This document shows, one piece after another, positions 31,437-42,556 of a stretch of DNA of 64,000 bases. Under the pieces are notes generated by a model. It searched no databases and had not been told where the DNA came from. It worked only from the letters and a program-made list of their open reading frames with translations. Origin of the DNA: Hermodice carunculata (Eukaryota > Annelida > Polychaeta > Eunicida > Amphinomidae); NCBI GenBank assembly GCA_964020975.1, contig OZ026622.1, positions 89,436,962-89,500,961 of the forward strand. The letters run 5' to 3'. The position numbers and the translations under genes are program-made. How positions within the stretch are numbered: position 1 is the first letter of the stretch; each line of letters begins with the position of its first letter.

Positions 31437-32608
31437 TACAGTAGAACGTCCTATTAGCAACCTCCCATGCACGGACATTTTTCTAAGGTTAAATGCACTG
31501 TTGTGAGCAACCACCTGTAGAACGCGACCAGCGACTAGGAAAATTTGGAAAAAAACACCCAAAATGAGTGCTTTTTGCCGAGACTCTCGAGTGTCAAACT
31601 CTGACTTTTTCCCCATCATACATGACCAAAATGCAACTGTCATTCCTTCAATTATCATGATTCTCCTGTGTTTCAATCTTTATTTCAAATATTTGAGATT
31701 GATTTGAAGTGCATTGCAACTTGGAACTTATCAGGTTCTTTTTTTTTTTGGCATTAAAGTTGAACTGGCTGGCGCCTTGTGCCTGTGGTGCCATCTACTG
31801 CTGAGCCTTTGTTTTGCATAAAAAAAACAAAACAAGTGAACAGTCCTAAAAAATATTCTGAATATATTACTAACTATCTTGACCTTAATCTGCATGCTCG
31901 GTTATGCCAAGTTCAGTGTTAATCGTAATGAAACAATTAAAATATGTTTCCGGTATCTTGCAAGTGCACACTTGAATCCGCCATTTTTAATTAAATATTG
32001 AACCAAGAGTAATATTTTGGGTTAACTGGGTGAACTCAGGACATGCATGTGCCCTTTGAGATTTGTTGATCAACTTTAGCCAAGTCAACCACTGGCAGAT
32101 ATGTATACATGTGGTGTTTTTGGTGTCACTTATTTTACATTTGATTTTAGAGTATTACAGGTTTTTTAGCATTACTGCCATCATACTATGATTAAATTGA
32201 ACCAAGACTACAGTAAAAAGAGTGAAAATTTGTTTGTGTTTAAATATTTAAGGGGGAAAGGGTTAATATACTCAGCAGACTTGTGAAACTGCACAGGTTT
32301 GTCTTTGCACCTTTGAACTGACTACACAGCGACCATGATTGGCATGAAGTTTCATTTTAATAAAGTTACTGAACATAAATAAGAATAATGCAGCAAAAAA
32401 TATATTTTATTTCCAACGTGAGTTCACCATGTATGTGTGCATGCAAGAAAGTCTGGTAGATGGACCAACAGTGGCGTGTGCCACACCTGTCTTGGAAAGG
32501 TACCCAAGCCAAGCTCATGGCCATGTTCCTGGGGTGAACAACCACCCGTAATATGCTACCGTTTTTGGTTGGCCGTAGGGGTGGTCACATACTGCAGGTA
32601 CCAGTGTA
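31437..32608. mobile_element. 1.17-kb insertion with TA-type MITE ends
   Basis: The left border is TACAGTAGAACGTCCTATTA and the right border is CATACTGCAGGTACCAGTGTA-like, resembling the ends of 25207-25389 and 26912-27075. It separates two halves of one tandem array. A family 2-like end ('ttaagggggaaagggttaat') lies inside near 32250. The right 140 bases might be a separate small MITE starting near 32467, so this may be two events. No transposase frame was seen. Confidence 0.55.
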
Positions 32609-32790
32609 TTAGATATTGGGGTTTTTCGATATCTGATACAGTCATTAGGACTGACATTATGGGTGTAACATATCAGAGATAGGCATCAGAGCTGACATTT
32701 GGAGTGTCAGATATCAGACATAGGACTGATATTGAGGGTGTTAGATATCAGACAGTCATCTGGACTGACATATATATTTGGGATTTTTTG
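32609..32790. repeat. Degenerate ~40-bp tandem repeat, second part
   Basis: 'gtcattaggactgacattat', 'gggtgtaacatatcagagat' and 'ggcatcagagctgacatttg' continue the 31280-31436 array. Confidence 0.75.
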
Positions 32791-32929
32791 TGCATATTAT
32801 TTCTTAAAAGACTATTTAAAGGTGCTCAGTTGCTAGAAATATGATTATATGACTGGTTGCCTGCGTGATGGTGAGTCAACCCGGTAGCTCCATCAGTGCA
32901 ATACTGGCATGCACTTTAGGAAACAAGTA

Positions 32930-33015
32930 CACACACACACACAAGTCCCCCCCCCCCCCCCCCCGCCCAACAAAAAACAAAAAAAAAAAACAAAAAAAAA
33001 CCAAATGAAAAAAAA
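32930..33015. repeat. Low-complexity tract (CA, poly-C, CAAA)
   Basis: A short CA run, a run of ~18 C and A-rich tracts in succession. It generates a spurious minus-strand frame. Confidence 0.9.
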
Positions 33016-33534
33016 GCTCAAAGAGTGATCCCAGATGTACATCGAAAATGCTACGCCATTTTGCTGCTCCTTTCTGAAGTGTGAAAATTCCGCACAATCA
33101 ATCTGACATCCTGCATCAAGGAGTGGCTGGCTGGGGCAAACACAAAGTTAAGTCTGCATTTGGTTCCTAATTTCCTGCTTCTGTGCCAATATATTGGAAA
33201 GGTCTTGGGCCTGTTCAAGTATACGGCAGGTCACTACGTGTAGAGCACAGGTAACGTGTCTGATTAAAATCAATGCATTCTGTAAAGATGTCTGCAATTT
33301 CATATTTATTAATGTGATGATGTGTTTGTTTTAGTCGTAGCATCGTGTCGGACGCCTCTTAGGCATGAAGTTGGAGGTGATTGTTGAGTGGGTGGCCCTT
33401 TGGGATAACAGCGAAGGACGCAATTTCCCACGATGACGGTATTGATGGTGTGATTTCTGTGCCCAGGGAGGGTTACCTTGTTAGGCATGCATCTGCCTTA
33501 GACACTTAAGCAAAAAGTCCACCCTAAAGGCACT
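33016..33534. other. Mostly unassigned sequence with a CpG-richer patch
   Basis: CpGs cluster at 33335-33445 (at least eight), unlike the flanks. A weak micro-exon candidate at 33335-33376 is described in the findings. No repeat was recognised. Confidence 0.35.
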
Positions 33535-33689
33535 TTAACTCTTTCAATGCCACATTTTGGACTGAGTCAACAGCTCTCCTAGACACAAAAGGTCCTGTTA
33601 CAAGGACTATGAATCTGGCATCCTTATAAGTCAGAGCTGTTTGTTTTAAGTAGTTCGACGTTAGTTGCAATTGGCAATGAAAAAGTTAA
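33535..33689 (-). mobile_element. TTAA family 1 MITE, short copy
   Basis: It starts TTAACTCTTTCAATGCCACA and ends TGGCAATGAAAAAGTTAA. The second foldback arm is missing. Its terminal TTAA is shared with the next element. Confidence 0.8.
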
Positions 33690-33861
33690 CCCTTTCACTA
33701 CTGGGCGAGAGATTGAGGAAAGTTCTTGACTTTGACCATAACCTCCCTAGAACTACAAGCACAATGGCACTTGAATGAAAAGTCTTTTAAGGACAAATTA
33801 ACACCAGGAATATATTATTTAAGATTTCAACTTCTGTTATGATTAGCCATGAAACAGTTAA
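33686..33861 (-). mobile_element. TTAA family 1-like MITE, adjoining copy
   Basis: It starts TTAACCCTTTCACTACTGG and ends GCCATGAAACAGTTAA. It contains 'agaactacaagcacaatggc' and 'cttgaatgaaaagtctttta', which match the family interior in reverse orientation. It is head-to-tail with the preceding copy across one TTAA. Confidence 0.75.
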
Positions 33862-34699
33862 CTTGTTTTATATTGGGATGGATTTCCTGTTATTTGTCTG
33901 GAAATCATGGCAACTGCCTATTTAAATTATGTGTGAAAAACAGCATCTTACCAGTTGCAAGCATGTATATGTACCAACATTTTGGAGACAGCTGAACTGG
34001 CAATGCTAGTGCCAATGCCAATACCAATGCCTTAACATTTTACTGTAGAATCTGGTCACCCTCTGCAGAATGAGACACATCCCAAAATGTATGTTCATGT
34101 ACCAGCAACATTTGCGATTGACAGCGTACATAATTATAAAGTGTGTTTGGATCTTTGTCTAATATGGCTTATTCCATGCTCCATATTTTCATGAGCGTTT
34201 TTCATATCAAAGTTTTTGCTGTCATCACTGTTCAAAGAAAGGCATGTGTTAAAGAATACACCAACAAAATCAGTAAAGATTCATGTTGAAAAACAAACAT
34301 TAAACATCCTGGTGTAAAGATGTCTAATTTAACAATAAAAGCTACTTTATAGAGGTGCATCTGCATCCTAGACTTAAGAATGTCCAATTTTGCATGTAAA
34401 TTGTGCTGCAAACTATCTGTTTTACCTCAGTATAACTAAGATGGGATGACCTGCATGACAAATTTTTGCATGCCCCCCTCCCCCCCCCCCATAGGGGGAT
34501 GTTGGTGTTGGTTTTGTTTTTTAAGGTACAGACTTTTTGTTTTTCCTCAAATACTTTATTCTTTATTTTTTAATTTCCATGTGCAAGTGTTGTGGTCAGT
34601 TTTTGTTGGACACTATTGCTCCAAAAAGTACCAAACTCAGCATGGTGATAAACCTAGTAGTGAAGTTATGCATATTGTTTGCAACAGTCATGATGTTGA
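33862..34699. other. Unassigned sequence
   Basis: Unique A/T-rich DNA with a C-rich run near 34471-34490. An 89-codon frame at 34446-34715 includes a hydrophobic low-complexity stretch and no motif. Confidence 0.4.
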
Positions 34700-35690
34700 A
34701 AATTGTGCATATTAGGGGTAATTAAAATTTTAAAAGCTCCATATCTTCCAAGCTATTACAGATAGACACAAAATTTAAAGTAGTACAGACAGGTTTGTGA
34801 CACCTGCCAATCTAATGGACAGTGAACAAAAACTGTAGCATGTTAAATTATGCTATCAGGAGCACTTCAAACATTTAACAGTTGAATATCGCCAAAACTA
34901 TTATACGCAGAGGTACCATTTCCACTTCAATTGGTAGGTTTGTGACATAGCTGCTTCCAATGAACCACGAACCAAAGTTGTAGCATTCTGATTTATGCAA
35001 ATTAGGTGAATCTACAAAATTGAATTTTTGAATAACTTCCAAACTATCATAGATAGAGGCGTGATTCCATCTTCAATTTGTAGGTTTGTGACATAGCCAC
35101 ATTCAACAAAACATGAAGTAAAGTTGTCGCATTCTAATTGATGCAAATTATGTGCAGACACAAAATTTAAATGTGGAATAATTTTGAAACTATTGCAGAT
35201 AGAAGGGCCATTCTCTCCTGCGATGATGGTTTTGTGACATAGCCACATCCAATAAAACATGAACCAAAGTTATAGCACTTTAAATTCTGCAAATTAAGCA
35301 AATAGGCACAATTTAAATCTGGAATAACTTCAAAACTATTACAGATAGAGGTGCCATTCCAGCTTCAATTTATAGGTTTGTGACATAGCCCCATCCAATG
35401 AAATGTGAACCTAAGTTATAGCAATTTAATTTATGCAAATTAGACGAATACACAAAATTCAATTCTTTAATAACTTCAAAACTATTATAGACTCAGGTGT
35501 CATTTAAACTTCAATTAATAGATTTGTTGGATAGCTCCATCCAACGAAACATGAATTTAGCTGTAGCAGTTTGATTTATGCAAATTAGGCAAATACACAA
35601 AATATAAATCTTGAATAGCTTCATAACTAGCAGATTGAAGTGCCTTTCTAACTTCAATTATAAGTTTTTGCTACAGCTGCATGAAGAAAT
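34700..35690 (+). repeat. 145-146 bp tandem array, ~7 units, diverged
   Basis: 'aggtttgtgacatagc' or a close variant occurs at 34791, 34936, 35082, 35228, 35374, 35520 and ~35665: steps of 145, 146, 146, 146, 146 and ~145. Other shared phrases are 'aataacttcaaaactattac' and 'atttatgcaaattaggc'. Units are perhaps 75-80% alike, older than the 7.5 kb array, and unrelated to it in sequence. Confidence 0.93.
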
Positions 35691-35839
35691 TATTATTGCA
35701 GGAGTTGAATAAATACTGAATAGGCATTTTTTAAAAGTGTTCTAGGCAAATGGATTGATTTGCTGACTAGCAAATCATTTTTTTTTTGGTTTTCGCAAAT
35801 AGCAGTCATTTCCCATTGTTGTTTTGGTTTTAAGACAAG

Positions 35840-36325
35840 TTGGGATAGTGCTTATACTTTCTTATGCCATGACATGTTGGGAGAATGCTCATTTTATTAT
35901 CCTTTGACATATTGGGATAGCACTCACTTTATTATCTTGTGACATACGGGGAAAGCACTCACTTTATTATCCTGTGACATATGGGATAGTACTCCATTAT
36001 CCTGTGACATATTGGGATAACACTCACTTTATTCTCCTGTGACATATGGGGATAGCACTCACTTTATTATCCTGTGACATATGGGGATAGTACTCCATTA
36101 TCCTGTGACATATTGGGATAGCACTTTATTCTCCTGTGACATATGGGGATAGCAGTCACTTTATTATCCTGTGACATATGGGGATAGTACTCCATTATCC
36201 TGTGACATATTGGGATAGCACTTACTTTATTCTCCTGTGACATGGGAATAGCAGTCACTTTATTATCCTGTGACATATGGGGATAGTACTCCATTATCCT
36301 GTGACATATTGGGAAAGCTCTCATT
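35840..36325. repeat. Minisatellite with 31- and 35-bp units
   Basis: CCTGTGACATAT recurs at about 35976, 36006, 36041, 36076, 36107, 36138, 36173, 36204, 36239, 36272 and 36303. Spacings alternate between ~31 and ~35, and three-unit blocks of ~101 bp repeat. Variants are CACTCACTTTATTAT and TACTCCATTAT. Confidence 0.93.
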
Positions 36326-36590
36326 TATCATCCTTGACTCGCACTGGCTTTGGACAGGAATCACTTTGCACTGCCAGATTCTGTTTTTCTAAATATGATA
36401 GCAAGTTCACATAGCAAACTCTGAAGATGTAGTTAACAAGTATGTAAGTGATATTTATTGCAAAGCCTTTTAGTTTGATATCAATGTGTGCTTCACTTAC
36501 ATTTAATGTTATGGACACTTGGTTGAATCACACAAGGTTGTGCCATGGCCATACTGGACTTCTTGTTAGAGTATTATAAACAGAAAACAG
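36326..36590. other. Unassigned sequence
   Basis: No repeat or exon recognised. Confidence 0.4.
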
Positions 36591-36829
36591 TTAACCCTTA
36601 AAGTGCTAATCACTGCTATAGCTGCTTTCTCATTACCATTAAACGTATAATGGTTAAAACAGTCAAATTCTTCATGAAGATACCTTTCATTTGAATACCA
36701 GCAATCCTTGTCTGAAGCAAAAAGTAGTCTTATTCAACAGCTTTCCTCGGGACACTTTGCGCGCATTGCGCGCAAAGTGTCCCGAGGAAAGCTGTTGACT
36801 CAATCTTAAATCAGCACTTTAAGGGTTAA
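36591..36829 (+). mobile_element. TTAA family 3 MITE with perfect 31-bp-arm palindrome
   Basis: The ends TTAACCCTTAAAGTGCTAAT and ATCAGCACTTTAAGGGTTAA are near-perfect inverted repeats with TTAA on both sides. The interior shares 'tacctttcatttgaatacca' with family 1. The core palindrome at 36735-36797 is listed separately. A second, reverse copy without the palindrome is at 49948-50117. Confidence 0.92.
36735..36797. repeat. Perfect 63-bp palindrome
   Basis: The left arm is CAACAGCTTTCCTCGGGACA then CTTTGCGCGCA, followed by a single centre T and the exact complement. All 31 pairs match by inspection. The GCGCGC-rich centre is unusual in this CpG-poor window. Confidence 0.96.
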
Positions 36830-37090
36830 TATCACAACATCCTGATACTCATATAGCCATTTGCGATATATCGTACAACTGTCTCAACAGGCCTTACGGT
36901 GTGATTGTCCAAGTTCAGGCTGACCAAAATGTCAGATTTAAAAAAAAAAAAAAAAAATGTTTTATACATTTGACCAGAACTTGAGAGCATAAGAATTTGT
37001 ATCATTACATGGCGTGAAAGTTGAGATTATACCCTGTGAAAATTGTCCGTCAATTTTAAAGGTACAACAATTGCTCATTGAGTGTAAATT
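36830..37090. other. Unassigned sequence with A-run
   Basis: An A-run lies at about 36939-36957. Nothing else recognised. Confidence 0.4.
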
Positions 37091-37762
37091 GTGGTAAACA
37101 ATGCCCAAAGACTCTCACTAAGCATACATGTACAACCATGTAGCTTGCATGTCATTGCCAGCTCACAGCTGAGATACAGTGTGTTTCAGACTCTATGGCA
37201 GAAGCGTTCTTTACAGTTACAGAATATCATGTACATGAGGGGACAAAAAAAAAAGATTCCAGGGAAAATGTGCACTCAAATCACCTTGAGCAATAGATGT
37301 AATGCCGAAGGGTGTCAGGTCTCCATTGATAGAGAATCAAGAATCATGTTGAAAAACAAGAAGCCTGTAACTGAATACAGGAAGACAAGTAGACAGCTGT
37401 CTTCTACACAGGAAGATTGTCGTAGGGAGATTGTCTCACATAGGGCTATTTATCTCGTGTCTTGCTCATCTGAAGCCATTTTACGCCACACTGGCTCCTA
37501 TTATCTGTACTTGACTACAGCAATGTGCTTGCTACATGATACAGCTTGTAAATTGAGGAGCCAGCCAGTCTTCAAATTTCATAATACTCTCAAGGAAGAT
37601 CCTTTGATTTTTTTTTTTTTGCCAAATTTTGTGGAAAAAAATTGGATTCGTGCAAAAACCATCCAAACTTACATCTCTGGTGTTGTAAAATTTCTTGAAA
37701 ATGACACAAAATTGGGGACCTCTAGGGTACCAGTAGGTGACGCCAGGGAGGTAGATATCTGA
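37091..37762 (+). CDS. Longest open frame in the window (223 codons), unrecognised
   Basis: The frame is open for 223 codons from a TTG/GTG-type start, with no clear ATG at the 5' end. The product has a basic middle (MRGQKKKIPGKM), scattered cysteines, and a C-terminal stretch NWIRAKTIQTYISGVVKFLE that looks like two amphipathic helices. That stretch is loosely reminiscent of the SAM-like DNA-binding helices ahead of tyrosine-recombinase domains ('..kTi..Yl..l..Fl.'), but no catalytic region follows. The run of Phe (IFFFLP) comes from a T-run at 37608-37620. There are no obvious splice sites and no neighbouring gene. It may be a fragment of a mobile-element gene, a host exon read through, or chance; I cannot assign a function. 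Confidence 0.25.
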   Translation: MVNNAQRLSLSIHVQPCSLHVIASSQLRYSVFQTLWQKRSLQLQNIMYMRGQKKKIPGKMCTQITLSNRCNAEGCQVSIDRESRIMLKNKKPVTEYRKTSRQLSSTQEDCRREIVSHRAIYLVSCSSEAILRHTGSYYLYLTTAMCLLHDTACKLRSQPVFKFHNTLKEDPLIFFFLPNFVEKNWIRAKTIQTYISGVVKFLENDTKLGTSRVPVGDAREVDI

Positions 37763-39099
37763 GTAACCGATGTCTCGATCAATGTGGAAAATTACATCTT
37801 GGTCACCATGTCATTCTCAAGCATTTTCCATACACTTATTTTGGCATATACAGGCAACCTGACTTTTAAATGTAACTAAATAAGCTTAAAAGTATACATA
37901 ATTAGTTTTCTGTGGTAAATTTATACACATAGAATTCAGCAGATGCATTTTGGGAACATGAGCATACAGAAGAATTAGTTTGGAACGGCTTTGCATCAGT
38001 TTTTGTGCCCTCACTAGAGATCCCCAGCCAGCAGAGCCATAGATCGCTCTAATTCAGTTTTCACCATTTATGATGGATGGGAAATTATATTGTGGCCTTC
38101 TGGGTGCCCTACATGGAATTGTAAAGTGATTTTATAGGATATTAATCAAAGATTGCCGCCACATATTACGACATCACTGCCCAGTGCATGTGGTCTGTGG
38201 CGAGGTCTGATGCTGCCACTGGACAAAAATCAGAAATTAATAGAAATCTATTGATTGACTTTAAGTGGAATTACTTTCATTTAAAAACGAAATGGAAAAT
38301 CTCCACCGAGTCACCTTTCTAAACACAAATTGTGTCTATTCAAGTTGACCAGTGAGGCTGCTCAGGTATTTGTACAGCATGAAGGCAATATGGAGTAACA
38401 TATATCTGAAGCCATCCTACATGATTGCTATTGATTATTCTCCCTGCATTTCCCGTTGGGATTTATTGAAATGGTGGACTGATTTATGACACTAGAGCCT
38501 TGAAAGCAAAACTTTAAAAATAACAACAAAAAAAAAGGGGGGGGGGGAGAATAGGATATTTGAAGAATTCTCAGAAACTGCAGACCAAGAAAATTGCTGT
38601 TGTCCTATGATGTAATACCCCTTTGCAAAAGCAATGAAAAAAGTTTTCCATAGTTATTCTAAATGGTAGTTCATGGGATTTTTTAACCAAGTTTGTCACA
38701 CCACGGAATGATGTCTGTGAAATGATGGTTCAGACTCTTGTTGCAAGTTGACTAATGTTTTCCTTGATTTATGGCATGAAAACCTCATAAAATTTGAAAG
38801 TAAAGAACAGAGTAAACTGTTTGATGCAAGATAAGACTGTGTGTCAACATTCATTCACTTATACAAACAAGATGTGTCAACATGTGATCAAATTTTGCAT
38901 GATTTCTGTCCCGTTAATTACGTTCAGTGTTGACTTGGGCAGGGCAGCTGAGTATGTCATGCTCCGTACCTTATAGATAAACTTACTTGGATCATGACAT
39001 AAATAAGGCCCAATTATAACAATAAACAGTTTAAACTCATGCAAGGAAGTTATATTTTATTGTATGATGTCCAGATCAGAATGGACATTGGTTGTTTGT
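37763..39099. other. Unassigned sequence
   Basis: Unique A/T-rich DNA. A short A/G homopolymer junction lies near 38522-38548. No exon recognised. Confidence 0.4.
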
Positions 39100-39111
39100 A
39101 ATCTTGGTAGC

Positions 39112-39270
39112 AGCAGACGTGTGGCCTTTCCAAGGGGCAAAAGGTTGAGTGGGCAAGTGGTGGGAGGGGGGAGAGACTGTGGGCCTATAAGGAGGGTGTC
39201 GGCAGTCTATGTGCCCTCCCACCACTTTCAGGCTGAACCTTTTGCCCCTTGGAAAGGTCACATGTCTGCG
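39112..39270. repeat. Foldback element, ~56-bp arms
   Basis: The left arm (39112-39167), including GGCCTTTCCAAGGGGCAAAA, pairs with the right arm (39214-39270), including TTTTGCCCCTTGGAAAGGTC, with few mismatches around a ~46-base loop. Both strands carry similar open frames as a consequence of the inversion. It probably belongs to a MITE whose outer ends I cannot define. Confidence 0.85.
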
Positions 39271-39372
39271 GCTATTATCCTGGGTAATAGCGGACAGACA
39301 CATCTATAAAAGACAACCTGTGTGGTTGATAAGGCAAAGATCCTTTATCAGGATGGACACAGGTGCGAACAC

Positions 39373-39765
39373 ATGCGCATCAAAAAAATATCATCAGTAG
39401 CACACGGCAAGATCCTATTCATGTCCTCAAAATCTAACCACTTATGCCCAATAACTTTGAAAAAAAACAAAAAAACCAACAAGATATCAATGTTTTGAGG
39501 TTTGAAGAACCTGTTTTATTCAGTGTTGACATCAGTAAGGAAGATATGTGAAAAAAGAGTTGTTTGTAAGCCTGGATTATGGCTGACTAGCACATCAATG
39601 AAACAACCTGTGCTGGAAAAAGGAGTGATATTTTATCTGGATGCGCACATGTGTGACCTCACGGTCATCAATAAAATATCATCAATAGCAGGCTGCACAA
39701 TTGTGCTCATGTTGACAAAATCTATTCACTTTATACACAATAACTTTGAAAATATACATGAACTA
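39373..39765. repeat. Two diverged units of a ~290-bp repeat
   Basis: 'aatatcatcagtagcacacg' ... 'caataactttgaaa' (39385-39462) recurs as 'aatatcatcaatagcaggct' ... 'caataactttgaaa' (39676-39752). 'caacctgtg.' flanks both units. Confidence 0.6.
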
Positions 39766-39903
39766 GATGTCATTTAGTATTGGCATTGCTCGGCCCTGGG
39801 GCACCCTAGCCTTGGATGAGTTGACAGTTATCAATTGTTACATTGTGCATTTTTTTTGCACCATGTAAAGAACAAAAAAGTTGTCAAGTGCTAAGATGTG
39901 AGA

Positions 39904-40475
39904 AGGTGAGCAATAAGAAGTGCCAACATGTTATCAGGTGAGCAATAACAAATGCCAGCATGTTAGAAGGTGAGCAATAAGAAGTGCCAACATGTTATCA
40001 GGTGAGCAATAGCAAATGCCAGCATGTTATCAGGTGAGCAATAAGAAGTGCCAACATGTTATCAGGTGAGCAATAACAAATGCCAGCATGTTAAAAGGTG
40101 AGCAATAAGAAGTGCCAACATGTTATCAGGTGAGTAATAGCAAATGCCAGCATGTTAGAAGGTGAGCAATAAGAAGTGCCAACATGTTATCAGGTGAGCA
40201 ATAGCAAGTGCCAGCATGTTATCAGGTGAGCAATAAGAAGAACATGTTATCAGGTGAGCAATAACAAATGCCAGCATGTTAGAAGGTGAGCAATAAGAAG
40301 TGCCAACATGTTATCAGGTGAGCAATAACAAATGCCAGCATGTTATCAGGTGAGCAATAAGAAGTGCCAACATGTTATCAGGTGAGCAATTACAAATGCC
40401 AGCATGTTATCAGGTGAGCAATAAGAAGTGCCAGCATGTTATCAGGTGAGCAATAACAAATGCCAACATTTCAGA
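39904..40475. repeat. 32-bp minisatellite, ~18 units, alternating variants
   Basis: Unit type A contains AATAAGAAGTGCCAACATGT and type B contains AATAACAAATGCCAGCATGT; both start AGGTGAGC. A and B alternate for most of the array, giving a 64-bp higher-order period, with one shortened unit near 40235. Confidence 0.95.
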
Positions 40476-42556
40476 AGATAGGTAAGAACACCTCTGCATC
40501 CTAAGTAGGTGACTTCATTTGGCAATTGAAAATAGGTTGCAGATCCCCCCTCCAATATTTTCAAGAAAAAGCTTGGTGTGAGATTGCCACCTCAGTTTCA
40601 TGTCTACACTTGAAAATTGAAGCAAATGTGACAGTGTGCCACTGAATGTGGTGGGTTATTTTGATGGAGATGAAAATACTGTTACATAGTCTGAATGTGC
40701 CAAATCTGTTTATCATTAGGAAACATTCTGAGAAACCCATTCTGTATCACTCTGAATCTCCTAGCTCATTTAATTGACTACAAGACAGAACATCATAATC
40801 CATGCTTTGTTTGTAAAGGCCTTGGTCAGTAGCTTTTGCAATGCCTGGCCGGGGGCGCCCTCTAGTAGGTGTGGCAAGGCAGTTCATTCTGCTGTATCCA
40901 GTATGTTTCAACACTGTCTGATTATCTGGGTCTCATCAGGGACTGTTGGGAAACTAGACACATCCATTTTATTCATGTATAATAAAGGGTAATACTTCCA
41001 TTGCTATATAGTGCTCATCTGTGTTCATGGACGTTATTACCAGAGGGAGATGATCTGTGCATAACTCTACAATGTAGCTTAATAACAAGGGGAAATAACT
41101 GTCAGGACCTTCATGATAAAATATGTCCAGTGTGGTGTTTCAAGTAGAAGATGTCTCTGTAGATTGGTCTGTCTCAAGAGGGACAACTCTGTGGCATTTT
41201 GATCTCACAAGCTGCTTCACACAATCCAAGATTGATATAACCGTACAGGAAACCATTATAGCAAACTATTACTTGACTCTTGTAAGTATGGTAATATAAA
41301 GTTAGCAAAAACAATAGGTTGAGCAAAGAAACCCCAGAAATTAAAATTTGAAAAGTTAAAAATTTGTTCAGAAACATGCTGCACTCCCAAAATAATTGTT
41401 TTTCAACAATGTATACTGTAGTGTGTATATTTTCTTTGGAGGATGGGACCAGGCCAGTGAGAAATCACATGAATTTACTTTTAACTTGATGTATTATTAT
41501 GAAATTGATAAGAAAAAAGGAATGCTTGTGGATTTTTTTCATGCATAGCACAATACTGTTACCTGATTATCCAATTACAAAAGAAAAAAAAAACTATAGT
41601 TTTCATGTCAGAAAAAAAAGGAAGGAAGGAAAGGAGGGGGGGGTGGGCAGGGAGAGAAAGACAGACAGACCCGGTCTGTGGAATTGTGATGCTCTTGTTA
41701 TCTATTCCGAAACACAAATGATCCCCTTTTGCTTTCTCCGTCAGAGGCTAACGTTCTCTGTGTATTACCCATGTAAGTATAGCTTGGATGTAATTACATT
41801 TTGGAGTGTCTTGCAATGCTCTATGCTAATTGGACATACTTGCATGTGACAGTCTCTTTTCTGATAGATTAGATTGTGAACTCCAAGCCTCAAACCACAA
41901 AAATTACATTCACAAAAGAGCAATTTTTTATTGAAGGATGAGAGTATATGGTTTTCTATGTAATACATATTGTCTGTGGACAGGTTTGTGAATATCTTGA
42001 TGTTGTTGTTTCCTGGAGTCCCATGTATCAGTGTGTACAGTGTAGGTCAACTTTAGGTTCAAAAGCAAACTGCACATTTCTGTCCTAGTTTTGGGGGCTA
42101 TAACATGGAGCAAGGCCTTTTACTTGTATAAATCAGGGAAACAATGACACCCATCTCATGCATGCAAATCATAACCCTCTTTTCTGCTATATCCAAAAAC
42201 ATGGCTGCACATGCCACCTACAGGTCACTACCATCATTACTGTATATCCACAGCTTTGCATTTTGATGGCCATGCTCTGCATGTAAATCTTCAGTGACAA
42301 ACATGCAGAATTTGCCATAGAGCATCAGTGAATTTACACAAGGGACAGTTGTACATCATGGAGTTGCACAGGACAGGGGTGGCCTGACAGATACAGTACA
42401 CACCCAGAAGTCATAGTTTGCAACATTAAAGTGTATCTTCAATATTGTACCTGATCCCTTTTGAGTGATGATGCAGAACCTTGCAGTAATAGAAGAGAAT
42501 AAAGGGAGGAGATTGGAAAGCTAGATAGAGTGGAAATTACATGGTAAGAGTTGAAA
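40476..42556. other. Unassigned sequence
   Basis: About 2 kb with no recognised repeat or exon. An A/G-rich tract with G-run lies at about 41615-41660. A 116-codon plus frame at 41499-41849 spans that tract and has no motif. Confidence 0.4.

Noticed and set aside
39904-40475. CRISPR-like alternation of repeat and variable segment
   Set aside because: The 'variable' part is only two alternating variants of one minisatellite unit.
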